From an uncultured Candidatus Actinomarina sp. (GTDB lineage Bacteria; Actinomycetota; Acidimicrobiia; Actinomarinales; Actinomarinaceae), in the NCBI GenBank assembly GCA_902596545.1, contig CACJUH010000002.1:124001-188000 (forward strand): DNA of 64,000 bases, in the 5' to 3' direction. The translations under genes were made by a program, and so were the position numbers. Shown one piece after another: positions 18,614 through 27,626 of this stretch (its first letter is position 1; each line of letters opens with the position of its first letter). The notes under the pieces are model-generated. The model saw only the letters and a list, made by a program, of their open reading frames with translations. It made no database searches and was not told the DNA's origin.

Positions 18614-19129
18614 CTACTTTCTATTTCCAGTTAATTTTGTCGGACTTGTAGGTTCTGTTGTTAGGTATGCTTCTGGGCAAACTTTTTCAACTAAATTAAT
18701 AACTTTTTTAAGTTTTTTTCTAGGTGTAACGCACCACAATATAGAAACTTCACCTTGCATTCCTTCTCCATTAATTACTGTTACGCCAAAACCAGCATCT
18801 CTTAATTCATTAGATAATTTCACACTTTCATCTGTTTCGGAAGTGAATATTCTTACGACTACATCACCAATAGCTATTGATGATTCTATGTAAGATCCCA
18901 CAATAGTTCCTGCAGCAAACCCTAGTGCATAACCAAAAATTAAAAGTGGATCATTTAGATCTTGAATAACTCTTGAAATTGCAACAACCCAAATTGCTGA
19001 TTCAACAAACCCTAGAATTGCACCTAAACCTGGCCTACCTTTATTGACATATAGCAACCTAAGAGTTCCCAGTGTTTGGTCTAATAATCTAAGTAAAAAG
19101 ATTGATAATGCAGCAATGATAATGTTCAT
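18614..19129 (-). CDS. UPF0316/DUF5698 family membrane protein
   Basis: A 171-residue protein with three predicted N-terminal membrane helices (about 3-20, 34-55, 62-85) and a cytoplasmic C-terminal part resembling DUF2179/ACT-like folds (VVVRIFTSETDESVKLSNELRD, GFGVTVINGEGMQGEVSIL). The helix with LRLLDQTLGTLRLLYVNKG fits the DUF5698 pattern. The biochemical function of this family is not known. It lies 21 bases downstream of the acyltransferase on the same strand. Confidence 0.75.
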   Translation of the reverse strand: MNIIIAALSIFLLRLLDQTLGTLRLLYVNKGRPGLGAILGFVESAIWVVAISRVIQDLNDPLLIFGYALGFAAGTIVGSYIESSIAIGDVVVRIFTSETDESVKLSNELRDAGFGVTVINGEGMQGEVSILWCVTPRKKLKKVINLVEKVCPEAYLTTEPTSPTKLTGNRK

Positions 19130-19150
19130 AATTTTATTGTAAGTTTTTAA

Positions 19151-19882
19151 TTATTTTATCGAAGCAGTTAATTCTTTATATACTTTTGACATTCTCTCTT
19201 GAGTATCAAATACTAATTGATCAATTGATTCTTTTGAATATTGTGAAACATCAATTGGTTCTAAAGTATTGATGATAGCTTTACCGCTTTTCATGAACTT
19301 ACTACCTCTTGGCCATATGTCGCCTGTTCCTGCAATTACAACTGGGAGTATTGGTATATTGTTATCTAGAGCTATATGGAATGCACCACTTTTAAATGGT
19401 AAAAAATTATCTGCTTTGGCTCTAGTGCCTTGCGGATAAACCATCAGAGACCAACCATTTTTAAATAGCACTTTTGCTTGTTCATTTATGCTTTTACGAT
19501 CATTTTTGTCTGATCTGTCAACCTTAATAAAATTAAATGATTTTGCTGCAGTCCTAAAGAAGGGGAGTTTATACACTTCTTTTTTAGCCATAAACACCCA
19601 CTTAATTTTAAGATATCTGAATTGCATCATTGGGTCTAAATTAGATAAGTGATTTGATATCACGACATATGGTTGATTTTTTTTATAGTCGTAATTTTTA
19701 ATCAATGTTACTTTCGATCTTGCAGCCCACATCCAAGGAATCGTCCAGCTTTGAGCTATATAGTATTTAGCTTTTGTAAATTTATTAAAAAGACCTACAA
19801 ACCAAATTGAGTAGGCAACCGGAATTGTGTAAATACCCATGATTAATAAATTGAACCATGTAAGTAATTTGTTCTTCAACAT
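19151..19882 (-). CDS. plsC: 1-acyl-sn-glycerol-3-phosphate acyltransferase (PlsC family)
   Basis: A 243-residue membrane-bound acyltransferase that should add the second acyl chain to lysophosphatidate. It has an N-terminal membrane helix (about 10-32), motif I NHLSNLDPM (H-x4-D), motif III YPQGTRAKADNFLPFKSGAF and motif IV IPILPVVIAGTG. Motif III has Gln where EGTR is usual, a conservative change. It is divergent from the next gene with 38 bases between starts. Substrate chain preference cannot be read. Confidence 0.85.
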   Translation of the reverse strand: MLKNKLLTWFNLLIMGIYTIPVAYSIWFVGLFNKFTKAKYYIAQSWTIPWMWAARSKVTLIKNYDYKKNQPYVVISNHLSNLDPMMQFRYLKIKWVFMAKKEVYKLPFFRTAAKSFNFIKVDRSDKNDRKSINEQAKVLFKNGWSLMVYPQGTRAKADNFLPFKSGAFHIALDNNIPILPVVIAGTGDIWPRGSKFMKSGKAIINTLEPIDVSQYSKESIDQLVFDTQERMSKVYKELTASIK

Positions 19883-19920
19883 GTTGTAAGTGTAATGTAG
19901 AACTATCTAGATAATAAATT

Positions 19921-20433
19921 ATGTTAGAAAAAAGTGAATTAAGAACGAAACTAAAAAAAATTTCAATGGTCAATGCTGATTATTCTCAGATGGTTATTGA
20001 TAACCTACAAAATGTAATCAAAGATAAGGTTGTCTGTACTTATATACCTCTTGAAAATGAGCTTAACATAAATATGCATCTGAAGGGTCAGTCAGTTTTA
20101 GCAACTACATGCCATCAAGAAGGGGAAATGCAAATATGCATTTATAATGGTCCACTCGAGAAAAACATCTTTAATGTTTTTCAGCCTATTAATTTAAAAA
20201 TAATTGATAAAGTAGATATTTTTCTAGTTCCTGGAATAGGTTTTGATAAAAAAGGTACTAGGCTTGGCAGGGGTAGGGGTATATATGATCAGTTTTTATC
20301 TCGACATTTAAATGCAACATTTATTGGTATTACAGATAAAAATCATTTAGTAAATGAAATTCCATCTGAAAGTCATGATATTAAAATGCACATTTTGATA
20401 ACTCATGATGAATTTATTCAAGTAGATTTATAG
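19921..20433 (+). CDS. 5-formyltetrahydrofolate cyclo-ligase family protein
   Basis: A 170-residue member of the 5-formyl-THF cyclo-ligase family, which converts 5-formyl-THF to methenyl-THF with ATP. The C-terminal signature is clear: LVPGIGFDKKGTRLGRGRGI followed by YDQFL, the phosphate/folate-binding loop. The N-terminal ATP-binding part is short and diverged. It heads a + strand run with an LLM-class oxidoreductase 12 bases downstream. Confidence 0.82.
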   Translation: MLEKSELRTKLKKISMVNADYSQMVIDNLQNVIKDKVVCTYIPLENELNINMHLKGQSVLATTCHQEGEMQICIYNGPLEKNIFNVFQPINLKIIDKVDIFLVPGIGFDKKGTRLGRGRGIYDQFLSRHLNATFIGITDKNHLVNEIPSESHDIKMHILITHDEFIQVDL

Positions 20434-20445
20434 TATCCTATAAAT

Positions 20446-21486
20446 ATGGAAGTAAGTGTAAATGTTGGGTATTTTGGACCTCATATATCGAGTGAAAAAT
20501 CCTTAATTAAAGAATTAGATGAAATAGGGATATCTTGCATCTGGACAGCTGAAGCTTATGGTTATGATGCAGTCACCCCACTTTCATATTTTGCTGCATT
20601 AACAGAAAAAATAAACCTAGGTTCTGGCATCATGCAAATTCCTGGTAGGTCTCCTGCAATGACTGCAATGACAGCAGCTACTTTAGATAAACTCTCAGGT
20701 GGAAGGTTTAGACTGGGGATTGGGGTCTCAGGTCCTCAAGTTGTTGAAGGTTGGCATGGTGTCGCTTATGGTAAACCATTAAAGAAGACAAGAGAATATG
20801 TTCAAATAGTTAGGGATATATTACGAAGAGAAGGTAAAACATCTTTTGAAGGAGAGTATTACAACTTACCATACAATGGAGATGATGCTTCTGGCTTAGG
20901 AAAGCCATTAAAGCTGATTGAGCAACCTTTAAGAAACGTCATTCCAATATATCTTGCAGCTATTGGCCCAAAAAATATTGAACTAACAGCTGAGATTGCA
21001 GATGGGTGGCTTCCTTTCATGTATTCACCAACCCTTGGGGATAAATTTTTTAATCAATTTTTAGAAAAAGGTTTTGAAAAATCAGGTGATGCAAACAAAA
21101 AAGAAAAATTTCAAATATCAGCTCCAGTATTTGCAAAAGTTTGTGATGAATCCGAAAGGGATGCATATCTCGCACCTGCAAGAAACAATTACACACTGTA
21201 TGTTGGTGGTATGGGAGCAAAAGATAAAAACTTTTATTTTAATTTGATGTGTGAATATGGCTATGAGGAAATCGCTACACAGATTCAGGAATTGTATCTA
21301 AAAGGTGAAAAAGCAGAAGCAGAATCAATTTTTCCTGATGAATTGCTTGATGACTTAACCCTTGTTGGTTCTAAAGAACGAATAAAAGAAAAGCTTGAAG
21401 ACTGGAAGAACTGTAACGTTACTGAACTGTCTATAGCAATACCGTTAGATATAGAAACTATAAAATTTATTAAAAGTTGTTTTTAA
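20446..21486 (+). CDS. LLM-class F420/flavin-dependent oxidoreductase
   Basis: A 346-residue luciferase-like TIM-barrel enzyme. Typical segments are GISCIWTAEAYGYDAVTPLSY, INLGSGIMQIPGRSPAMTAM, TLDKLSGGRFRLGIGVSGPQ and EGWHGVAYGKPLKKTREYV. This resembles actinobacterial F420-dependent oxidoreductases of the methylene-tetrahydromethanopterin-reductase-like group rather than true luciferases. A flavin-reductase-type gene follows with no spacer, so the two may work together on one redox substrate. The substrate is unknown, and FMN rather than F420 use is not excluded. Confidence 0.85.
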   Translation: MEVSVNVGYFGPHISSEKSLIKELDEIGISCIWTAEAYGYDAVTPLSYFAALTEKINLGSGIMQIPGRSPAMTAMTAATLDKLSGGRFRLGIGVSGPQVVEGWHGVAYGKPLKKTREYVQIVRDILRREGKTSFEGEYYNLPYNGDDASGLGKPLKLIEQPLRNVIPIYLAAIGPKNIELTAEIADGWLPFMYSPTLGDKFFNQFLEKGFEKSGDANKKEKFQISAPVFAKVCDESERDAYLAPARNNYTLYVGGMGAKDKNFYFNLMCEYGYEEIATQIQELYLKGEKAEAESIFPDELLDDLTLVGSKERIKEKLEDWKNCNVTELSIAIPLDIETIKFIKSCF

Positions 21487-21996
21487 ATGGATGATCTGAC
21501 ACCAGAAAGTATTAATGTAGCAACTTGGAAGATTCCTAGTCCATTAGGCATAATTGGAAGTCACGCTAATGGAGAGTTCAATGGTATGACTGCAAGTTGG
21601 ATAACCCAAGTTAGTATGGACCCACCATTGATCGGTGTAGGTATAGATAATAAAAGTGTTACTTTTAATTTAATGAATCAAAGTGATTTTTTTACCATCA
21701 ACATGTTTTCACCTGAGTACACAAAAGTTTTTGTAAAATTTTCTAAACCTGCAGAATATTCAGAAGGCTATTTAAATAAAGAGCCAATTACTTTAACTGA
21801 AAATTCAGTTCCAATATTTGATAATGCAACTGTTTGGTTAGAACTTAAAACCGAGCAAAAAATAGATTTTGGCACCCATACGTTGTTTGTTGGTGAAATC
21901 ATTAATTGTAAAACATTAACACCTGAAGAAAGAGTAGCGTACATGGGGGATACACGCATGAAGTACGGGGGAGTTCCTCGAGGAGGGCACGAATAA
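21487..21996 (+). CDS. Flavin-reductase-domain (FMN-binding split barrel) protein
   Basis: A 169-residue split-barrel protein of the flavin reductase-like family. It has IPSPLGIIGSHANGEFNGMT, ASWITQVSMDPPLIGVGID and FFTINMFS, the flavin-binding pattern, and a late DFGTHTLFVGEI strand. Members use NAD(P)H to reduce flavin for a partner oxygenase. Its ATG directly abuts the upstream LLM oxidoreductase stop, suggesting a two-component enzyme. The partner's substrate is unknown. Confidence 0.85.
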   Translation: MDDLTPESINVATWKIPSPLGIIGSHANGEFNGMTASWITQVSMDPPLIGVGIDNKSVTFNLMNQSDFFTINMFSPEYTKVFVKFSKPAEYSEGYLNKEPITLTENSVPIFDNATVWLELKTEQKIDFGTHTLFVGEIINCKTLTPEERVAYMGDTRMKYGGVPRGGHE

Positions 21997-22000
21997 GTAG

Positions 22001-22699
22001 GTGAAGAAATATATCTACTTATTGATTTCAAATATTTCTTTATTTATTGTATTTCCTCTTATTCGATTAATAAGTAAATCATTCTATGAAAAAAAGATAC
22101 TGCCTTATGTTCTCAACTTAACATGCAATTCAAGGCCGATAGACTACCAAAGAAAAAAGGTTATTCCTGAAGCAAGCGGTAAAGTCTTAGAGATAGGAAT
22201 AGGGCCTGGATCAAATCTAAAACATTATGATAATCAAAAAGTAATAAGTATCTTAGGCATTGATCCGTCAGAAGAACTAAATCAAATTGCACAAAAACGA
22301 GCAAAGAAGAATAACTTAAATGTTGAATTCTTAATTGAATCTGCAAGTAGTTTATCAGTAGAAAGTGATTCTATTGATACTGTAGTAAGCACTTATGCAT
22401 TATGTTCTATTCCAGAACCGCAAAAAACTCTTCATGAAATTAAAAGAGTTTTAAAGGATGACGGTGTATTTATATTTAGTGAACATGGATTATCGCCCAA
22501 CAAAAGAGTTTCATTTATACAAAATATAACTGACTTCTTTTATCCTAAAATAGCTGGCGGTTGCCACACTAACAGAAATATTGAACAATTAATTTCAGAT
22601 AGTGGTTTTCAATTTCTTGATTTAAATAATATATATCTTCCTGGAACTCAAAAATTTCTTGGTTACAACTACTGGGGCAAGGCAAAGGTTAGTTCTTAG
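22001..22699 (+). CDS. Class I SAM-dependent methyltransferase
   Basis: A 232-residue Methyltransf_11-type enzyme with a hydrophobic N-terminal helix (about 5-25), so it may be membrane-attached. Motif I is VLEIGIGPGSNLKHY, followed by ILGIDPSEEL (acidic end of strand 2) and TVVSTYALCSIPEPQKTLHEIKRVLKDDG. The GTG at 22001 is used, five bases after the previous stop. The last 11 bases overlap the converging dehalogenase-like gene. The acceptor is unknown; the pattern resembles UbiE/phospholipid-methyltransferase-like members. Confidence 0.82.
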   Translation: MKKYIYLLISNISLFIVFPLIRLISKSFYEKKILPYVLNLTCNSRPIDYQRKKVIPEASGKVLEIGIGPGSNLKHYDNQKVISILGIDPSEELNQIAQKRAKKNNLNVEFLIESASSLSVESDSIDTVVSTYALCSIPEPQKTLHEIKRVLKDDGVFIFSEHGLSPNKRVSFIQNITDFFYPKIAGGCHTNRNIEQLISDSGFQFLDLNNIYLPGTQKFLGYNYWGKAKVSS

Positions 22700-23588
22700 C
22701 AACAGTCAATATTGCTTCAATACAGTCTTCTGGGTTATCTTCTTGGACAAAATGTCCACCTTGAATAGTCTTGTGCGGTTGATTTTCACAACCGGGAACA
22801 TTTTTAGTAAATGCTTTATCAACACCTTTGAATACATGATCTTGTTCACTAAAAACACATAAAAAAGGTTTGTCCCATTTTTTTAATTCTTTCCATGCGT
22901 TTCTGTTAATTTCTGAACTTGGATCATCTGGTGTAACAGGTACTAACATTGGAAACTGTCTTGCAGCTTCTTTATATGACTCATCTGGAAACGGTGCGTT
23001 ATAAGCATCGATTACATATTGCTCTAGACCGTTGACGGTACCACCTTTTACAATTCCTCCAGCATGGAAATTTTCTACTGTCTGGGAGTAACTTTTCCAG
23101 CTTTCAAATGCTTCACCCGGTGGTACATCACCTGTTGGTAGTCCAGTATTACTTAAAACTACACTATCAAATTTATCTTGATTTTCTACAACAAGTCTTA
23201 AGCCGATTAATCCACCCCAGTCTTGTCCAAACAGAGTTATATTGTTTAGATTTAAATCCCGTAGCCAAGCATTCATCCACGCTACATATTTTTCATATGT
23301 GTAAGCCGTTCTTTCAGATAGTTTGTCTGACTTACCAAAACCAGGAAGATCTGGAACAATAACCCTTAAATTATTCTCAACTAAAGGATCAATAAATTTT
23401 CTATAGATATAACCCCAGTCAGGTTCTCCATGAAGTAATAGTACGGTTTTATCATTTTCTGATCCCTCATCTATATAATGAATTCTTAAATCTCCGTACT
23501 CAGTATTTAATGTGTAGAAATATTCTTTATAATCCCATTCTTTAATGTCTTCAAAATCTGAAGGGCTGTTTTGTAGTATATTTACCAT
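22689..23588 (-). CDS. Haloalkane dehalogenase-like alpha/beta hydrolase
   Basis: A 299-residue alpha/beta hydrolase with the haloalkane dehalogenase (HLD-I/DhlA-like) pattern. It has an oxyanion-hole LLHGEPDWGYIYRKF, then DLPGFGKSDK, the nucleophile elbow GQDWGG with Asp followed by Trp (the halide-binding Trp), the acid in FSEQDHVF and the base in GGHFVQED. Such enzymes hydrolyse carbon-halogen bonds to alcohols. The second halide-binding residue in the cap cannot be assigned, so epoxide hydrolase or other hydrolase activity remains possible. Confidence 0.78.
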   Translation of the reverse strand: MVNILQNSPSDFEDIKEWDYKEYFYTLNTEYGDLRIHYIDEGSENDKTVLLLHGEPDWGYIYRKFIDPLVENNLRVIVPDLPGFGKSDKLSERTAYTYEKYVAWMNAWLRDLNLNNITLFGQDWGGLIGLRLVVENQDKFDSVVLSNTGLPTGDVPPGEAFESWKSYSQTVENFHAGGIVKGGTVNGLEQYVIDAYNAPFPDESYKEAARQFPMLVPVTPDDPSSEINRNAWKELKKWDKPFLCVFSEQDHVFKGVDKAFTKNVPGCENQPHKTIQGGHFVQEDNPEDCIEAILTVAKN

Positions 23589-23597
23589 ACTTTTATT

Positions 23598-24113
23598 TTA
23601 CAGATTATGAATGACGTTTGTTACAACACCCCAAACAAATGCTTCACTTTCATCTGCAATGATAATTGGATCAAACGCTTCATTTTCTGGTTCTAAAATG
23701 ATTCTTTTACCTTTTTTACGATATCTTTTCACTGTAAGTTCATTATCTACAACAGCAATAACTACTTTTCCATCTTCAGCTTTTAAGCTTCTATCTACAA
23801 CTAAGATATCGTCTGGAAATATTCCAGCATTGATCATTGATTCTCCAGAAGCTCTTACTAAAAATGTTGATGCAGGATGCTTTACTAAATATTGATTTAA
23901 ATCTATTTTGTCTTCTAAATAGTCGTCTGCAGGGGATGGGAATCCAGCTGCAACTTTATTACTATACATTGGTACTTCATACAGCCCTTTGTTGATGACC
24001 TCAGAGATATACTTAACCTTGCTTACAGGAATACGAACAGCTTTTGTCTGCTCTCCATACTTGCCTTGACCTTTTGGTCTACCGGCTCCTTTTCTTGCTC
24101 CACCTCGTGGCAT
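23598..24113 (-). CDS. umuD: UmuD-like autoproteolytic SOS protein with AT-hook-like N-terminus
   Basis: A 171-residue S24-family protein. The N-terminus (residues 1-20) is rich in Gly/Arg/Lys with GAGRPKG, an AT-hook-like motif seen in some UmuD-type proteins. The predicted self-cleavage site is Ala56-Gly57. Catalytic Ser92 (ASGESM) and Lys129 (LTVKRY) have the spacing expected for UmuD/LexA peptidases. After RecA-stimulated cleavage the C-terminal part would join UmuC as DNA polymerase V. It is divergent from umuC. There is no LexA-type HTH, so it is not a second LexA. Confidence 0.88.
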   Translation of the reverse strand: MPRGGARKGAGRPKGQGKYGEQTKAVRIPVSKVKYISEVINKGLYEVPMYSNKVAAGFPSPADDYLEDKIDLNQYLVKHPASTFLVRASGESMINAGIFPDDILVVDRSLKAEDGKVVIAVVDNELTVKRYRKKGKRIILEPENEAFDPIIIADESEAFVWGVVTNVIHNL

Positions 24114-24136
24114 AAAAATGTCTTTCTTTTTTCTTA

Positions 24137-24154
24137 GAATAGTGTACAGTATTC
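24137..24154. promoter_or_regulatory. Imperfect palindrome in the umuD-umuC intergenic region
   Basis: GAATAGTGTACAGTATTC is an 18-bp palindrome with one mismatched pair flanking a TGTACA centre, in the 55 bases between the divergent umuD and umuC starts. It overlaps -10-like hexamers for both directions (TAGAAT at 24135 on +). It is unlike the TCGAAC-N4-GTTCGA box at recA and lexA, so a different repressor, possibly the UmuD-like protein or one outside the window, may bind here. This is an inference. Confidence 0.5.
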
Positions 24155-24168
24155 AAAGGAGTAAGTAA

Positions 24169-25434
24169 GTGAATAATAAAATTTTTGCCCTAGTGGACTG
24201 TAATAACTTTTATGCGTCTTGTGAGAGAGTATTCAACCCAAAGCTAGAAGGAAAGCCCATTGTTGTTTTGTCTAACAATGATGGATGTGTTGTTGCTAGA
24301 TCAAACGAAGCAAAAGCTTTAGGCATACCGATGGGAGCCCCGTACTTTAAATACAAACAACTTATCAATAGAAACAAAGTTCATGTATTTTCATCAAACT
24401 ACACTTTTTATGGTGATATGTCGGCCAGAGTGATGACTTCACTGAAATCTCTTGCCAGCGATATAGAGATTTACTCTATTGATGAAGCGTTTCTCGATAT
24501 CAGTAGCTTTTACTACTGTGACTTAGAAGAGACAGCTCAAGAGATACGAAGATTAATCAAACAGTGGACAGGGATTCCAGTTTCAATAGGCATAGGCCCA
24601 ACAAAGACATTGGCAAAAGTAGCAAACAGACAAGCTAAAAAATACACACCATCTAATGTCTTCGACATACGAGATCAGAGTGTAAGAGATGAGATTTTAA
24701 AAGACCTACCACTTGAAGAGATTTGGGGAATCTCAACAAGATGGGGAAGAAGACTTCGAAGAATTGGAGTAGATACCGCTTATGATTTAACACAGGCAAA
24801 TGCTCGTCATGTCAGAAAAACAATCAGCATTGTAGGGGAGAGGATACATCATGAGCTAAATGGGATTTCCTGTATTGGCATAGAAGAGGTGAAGAATAAG
24901 AAAAACATCATATCCTCTAAGTCATTTGGTAGAAAAGTAATGCTAGTAAGTGAGTTAGAGGAAGCTGTTTCTAACTATGTTGCTAGAGCGTGTGAGAAGT
25001 TGAGAGCACAGGGTTCTAGAACACAAGGATTGTATGTATTTTTAAGAACCAGTCCATTTGTCGATCCAGAGAAAAGATATAGCAACGGTATGAGTACATT
25101 TTTTTCAATACCAACAAGCAATACATCAAAGATTGTCAAAGAAGCAAAACATCTAACACGAAAACTCTTTGTCTACGGATATGAATACCAGAAAATTGGT
25201 GTAATGCTGTTAGATATTACTGACGCAGAGAACGAACAGTATAGTTTTTATGAATATGAGAATTACGATCAATCAGACCGTGTTATGAAGGTACTAGATG
25301 GCGTTAACAGCAGGTATGGATCAAGCACATTGACATTGGGAGCACAGGGTATAAAAAAAGACTGGAGAATGAAGTCGGAAAGAAAGTCTGCTGCTTACAC
25401 AACAAATATGCTTCAAATACCAGTTGTGAAGTAA
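24169..25434 (+). CDS. umuC: Y-family DNA polymerase UmuC
   Basis: A 421-residue translesion polymerase. It starts with [19 protein letters not shown], has the [10 protein letters not shown] catalytic acidic pair and [18 protein letters not shown], then helix-hairpin-helix and little-finger domains and a C-terminal region with TLTLGAQGI typical of UmuC rather than DinB. GTG 24169 is preceded by AAAGGAG at 24155-24161. It works with the divergent UmuD-like protein in error-prone bypass. The pair may have been acquired, since its UmuD N-terminus resembles proteobacterial forms. Confidence 0.92.
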   Translation: MNNKIFALVDCNNFYASCERVFNPKLEGKPIVVLSNNDGCVVARSNEAKALGIPMGAPYFKYKQLINRNKVHVFSSNYTFYGDMSARVMTSLKSLASDIEIYSIDEAFLDISSFYYCDLEETAQEIRRLIKQWTGIPVSIGIGPTKTLAKVANRQAKKYTPSNVFDIRDQSVRDEILKDLPLEEIWGISTRWGRRLRRIGVDTAYDLTQANARHVRKTISIVGERIHHELNGISCIGIEEVKNKKNIISSKSFGRKVMLVSELEEAVSNYVARACEKLRAQGSRTQGLYVFLRTSPFVDPEKRYSNGMSTFFSIPTSNTSKIVKEAKHLTRKLFVYGYEYQKIGVMLLDITDAENEQYSFYEYENYDQSDRVMKVLDGVNSRYGSSTLTLGAQGIKKDWRMKSERKSAAYTTNMLQIPVVK

Positions 25435-25468
25435 GAAAAGTGTGAAGTAATCTGTTTAAATTAAAGTT

Positions 25469-26335
25469 ATGGTTTTAGAGAATCCATATGCACACTCACT
25501 AGATGGTCTTGCAATAGAGGACCCAGTACAAAGCTTTTTTGATTACTGCAAGAAACGTGAGGCTGTGCGTGTAAAAAGAGAGTCAGGAGAAGCATATCCT
25601 TGGAGTGATGACCCGATTTTACAAAAAGGGCGTTTTTTAAATGTTTTTAGAGAGGATGACAAAGTAAGTAAATCCATTATTAAATTTGCTGAACCAGTCA
25701 AAGAGGACTTACCTTTGTTAATCCAAGCTCTATTTTTTAGTCGGTGGTGCAACAGAGATTTAACTATTGATCAGTTAACGATAAATGATTTAGATAATCC
25801 AGAAGCTTTAAAAGAGAGACTTCTTGGATTAGAGCAGTGGGATAATATCACAGCATACCCGGTAGAAGATTCCCATTGGAATCAAAATTTATATAGCCGA
25901 ATAGATGCAGCCACATACAAATTTTATGAAAAAAAAGATGAGTTAGCTGAAATAGTTTTAAATTCTAATAGAGATGTAATTACTGCTACAAACAATGTAA
26001 ATAAGCAATTTAGGATGAAAAATGACTTCCCAATATTCATGGCTTTGATAGATATTGCCTGGTTTAGAGAAGATGTTATACCAATTACCACTGATGTTCC
26101 AACTGGCATTGGTGCAGAACCATATTTAGATAGGCTCCAAAATTTTCTTAATTTAAATACCCACCAAGATGTAGGCCTTAAAATGATAGAACTTCAAAAA
26201 GAATATTGGCCTGAAGCTAAAAGAGAGTTTTATCCTATTGACATAGAGTATCAATCTTGTGAATGCAGAAAGTACTTTAGCTATGTGAATGGTACAAAAA
26301 AATTTGAAGGAAAAAATCTTTTCTCCATGGAATGA
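25469..26335 (+). CDS. 5-hmdU DNA kinase / alpha-glutamyl-thymine pyrophosphorylase-like helical protein
   Basis: A 288-residue, mainly helical protein. Residues 22-66 contain FFDYCKKREAVRVKR, PWSDDPILQKGRFLNVFRED and a short helix; near the end come IGAEPYL (214-220) and SCECRKYF (263-270). This order of W/P-x-x-DPIL, RF-x-NVFRE-D and a late C-E-x-x-KY motif resembles the helical domain of phage thymine-hypermodification enzymes (HMUDK_hel / aGPT-Pplase), distantly related to DNA glycosylases. It follows umuC after 34 bases, so a role in base repair or removal of modified bases is an inference. The family match is from memory, not a search. Confidence 0.55.
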   Translation: MVLENPYAHSLDGLAIEDPVQSFFDYCKKREAVRVKRESGEAYPWSDDPILQKGRFLNVFREDDKVSKSIIKFAEPVKEDLPLLIQALFFSRWCNRDLTIDQLTINDLDNPEALKERLLGLEQWDNITAYPVEDSHWNQNLYSRIDAATYKFYEKKDELAEIVLNSNRDVITATNNVNKQFRMKNDFPIFMALIDIAWFREDVIPITTDVPTGIGAEPYLDRLQNFLNLNTHQDVGLKMIELQKEYWPEAKREFYPIDIEYQSCECRKYFSYVNGTKKFEGKNLFSME

Positions 26336-26341
26336 AATTAT

Positions 26342-27580
26342 TTAGGATTTATCTAAATTCTTCCAAATATTTTTTGTGGATAAATACCAGACAAATCCGA
26401 ATAAAAATCCTATCACTGGAAACAGTTTAAAGACAAAAAGTACACCATATACACTTGCAAGGTATCCAATCATTAGAGTTGATATTGTATTCATTAGAAA
26501 ATAAAGTGAGTAATCAATCCCAGCAATTCTTCCCCTGAGTCTATCTGGAGTGAGAACTTGTAGTCCATATGTTGAAAATGCCCACTGAGATCCACCACCA
26601 GAGTGTCCAAGGATTAATAACAACACTGTTAGGTATAGAGATATTGAGAACGGTATAAAGAAATAAAACAAACCCCAGGCCATGATAGTTATGCCGATTG
26701 TATTCAGCAGTTTTCCATCTGTGCTTCCAAAAAAATATCTAATGGCAATTGGTCCAATAAGCGCACCAACGCCTCTTGCACCAAACATAAGGCCTGTACC
26801 AAAATCACCGGTTTTATATATATCATATGAAAGAACAGTAAACAAAGAGAGTAAACCGCTAGCTGAGATACTAAATGTTGCTTTTGTAATAATTAAGGAA
26901 AAAATTTCTCTCTTAGATGCAGCATATTTAAGACCTTCTTTATAACTTATGTCCTCTTCTTCATCTTTATCTTGTGATTTTTCGCTCAAATTTTTATTTA
27001 TCGAGAAGACTATTAAAGCTGAAAGAACAAAGGTTAGACTATCGATTGCGAATAACATATTTCTACTGATTACTGTCGTTAAGTATCCTCCAAGACCAGC
27101 ACCTAGACCAGCCATCACACCCCAACTTGAAAAAAATATAACATTTGCCTCAGCTAAATTTTCCTTTTTGACAACATTTGGCAAAGCTGCATCAGAAGTT
27201 GGCATGTATGGAGAACCAACAACGGAAAGCAATCCAAATGAAAACAAAATAAATGTGACATCTTCAGTTGTTACTGCGTAAAGAATTAACAACACTGTCA
27301 TTCCTGATAGGAACTCTGAAATTGCGATTATTTTTTTTCTATCAAATCTATCTGCTAAGTAACCACCAAAGCTTCCAAGCATAAATAACGGTGCACTCTG
27401 AACGACTAAAACGAGTGAGGTGATAAATGGATTTTCAGTTAACTCATAAATTATACCTAATAGAGGTACGGTTAATAACCAGTCTCCACCTAATGTTATT
27501 AAACGGGCAGCAAAAAGTTTACGGAAGTTTTGATTTTGCGTGAGTAAAACTCTGTATTTTTGAAAATTTTCCATTTGCAT
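26342..27580 (-). CDS. MFS transporter, EntS-like exporter family
   Basis: A 412-residue major facilitator protein with 12 predicted membrane helices. The A-like motif GGYLADRFDRKKII lies in the loop after helix 2, with a long cytoplasmic middle loop near residues 198-215 (KNLSEKSQDKDEEEDIS). It resembles the MFS_3/enterobactin-exporter group. It starts on the minus strand 46 bases from the divergent SDR gene. The substrate is unknown, and no siderophore genes are nearby. Confidence 0.82.
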   Translation of the reverse strand: MQMENFQKYRVLLTQNQNFRKLFAARLITLGGDWLLTVPLLGIIYELTENPFITSLVLVVQSAPLFMLGSFGGYLADRFDRKKIIAISEFLSGMTVLLILYAVTTEDVTFILFSFGLLSVVGSPYMPTSDAALPNVVKKENLAEANVIFFSSWGVMAGLGAGLGGYLTTVISRNMLFAIDSLTFVLSALIVFSINKNLSEKSQDKDEEEDISYKEGLKYAASKREIFSLIITKATFSISASGLLSLFTVLSYDIYKTGDFGTGLMFGARGVGALIGPIAIRYFFGSTDGKLLNTIGITIMAWGLFYFFIPFSISLYLTVLLLILGHSGGGSQWAFSTYGLQVLTPDRLRGRIAGIDYSLYFLMNTISTLMIGYLASVYGVLFVFKLFPVIGFLFGFVWYLSTKNIWKNLDKS

Positions 27581-27626
27581 TTCAACTGTAACTGAATTGA
27601 GAAATAACTACTATACTTTAACAATA

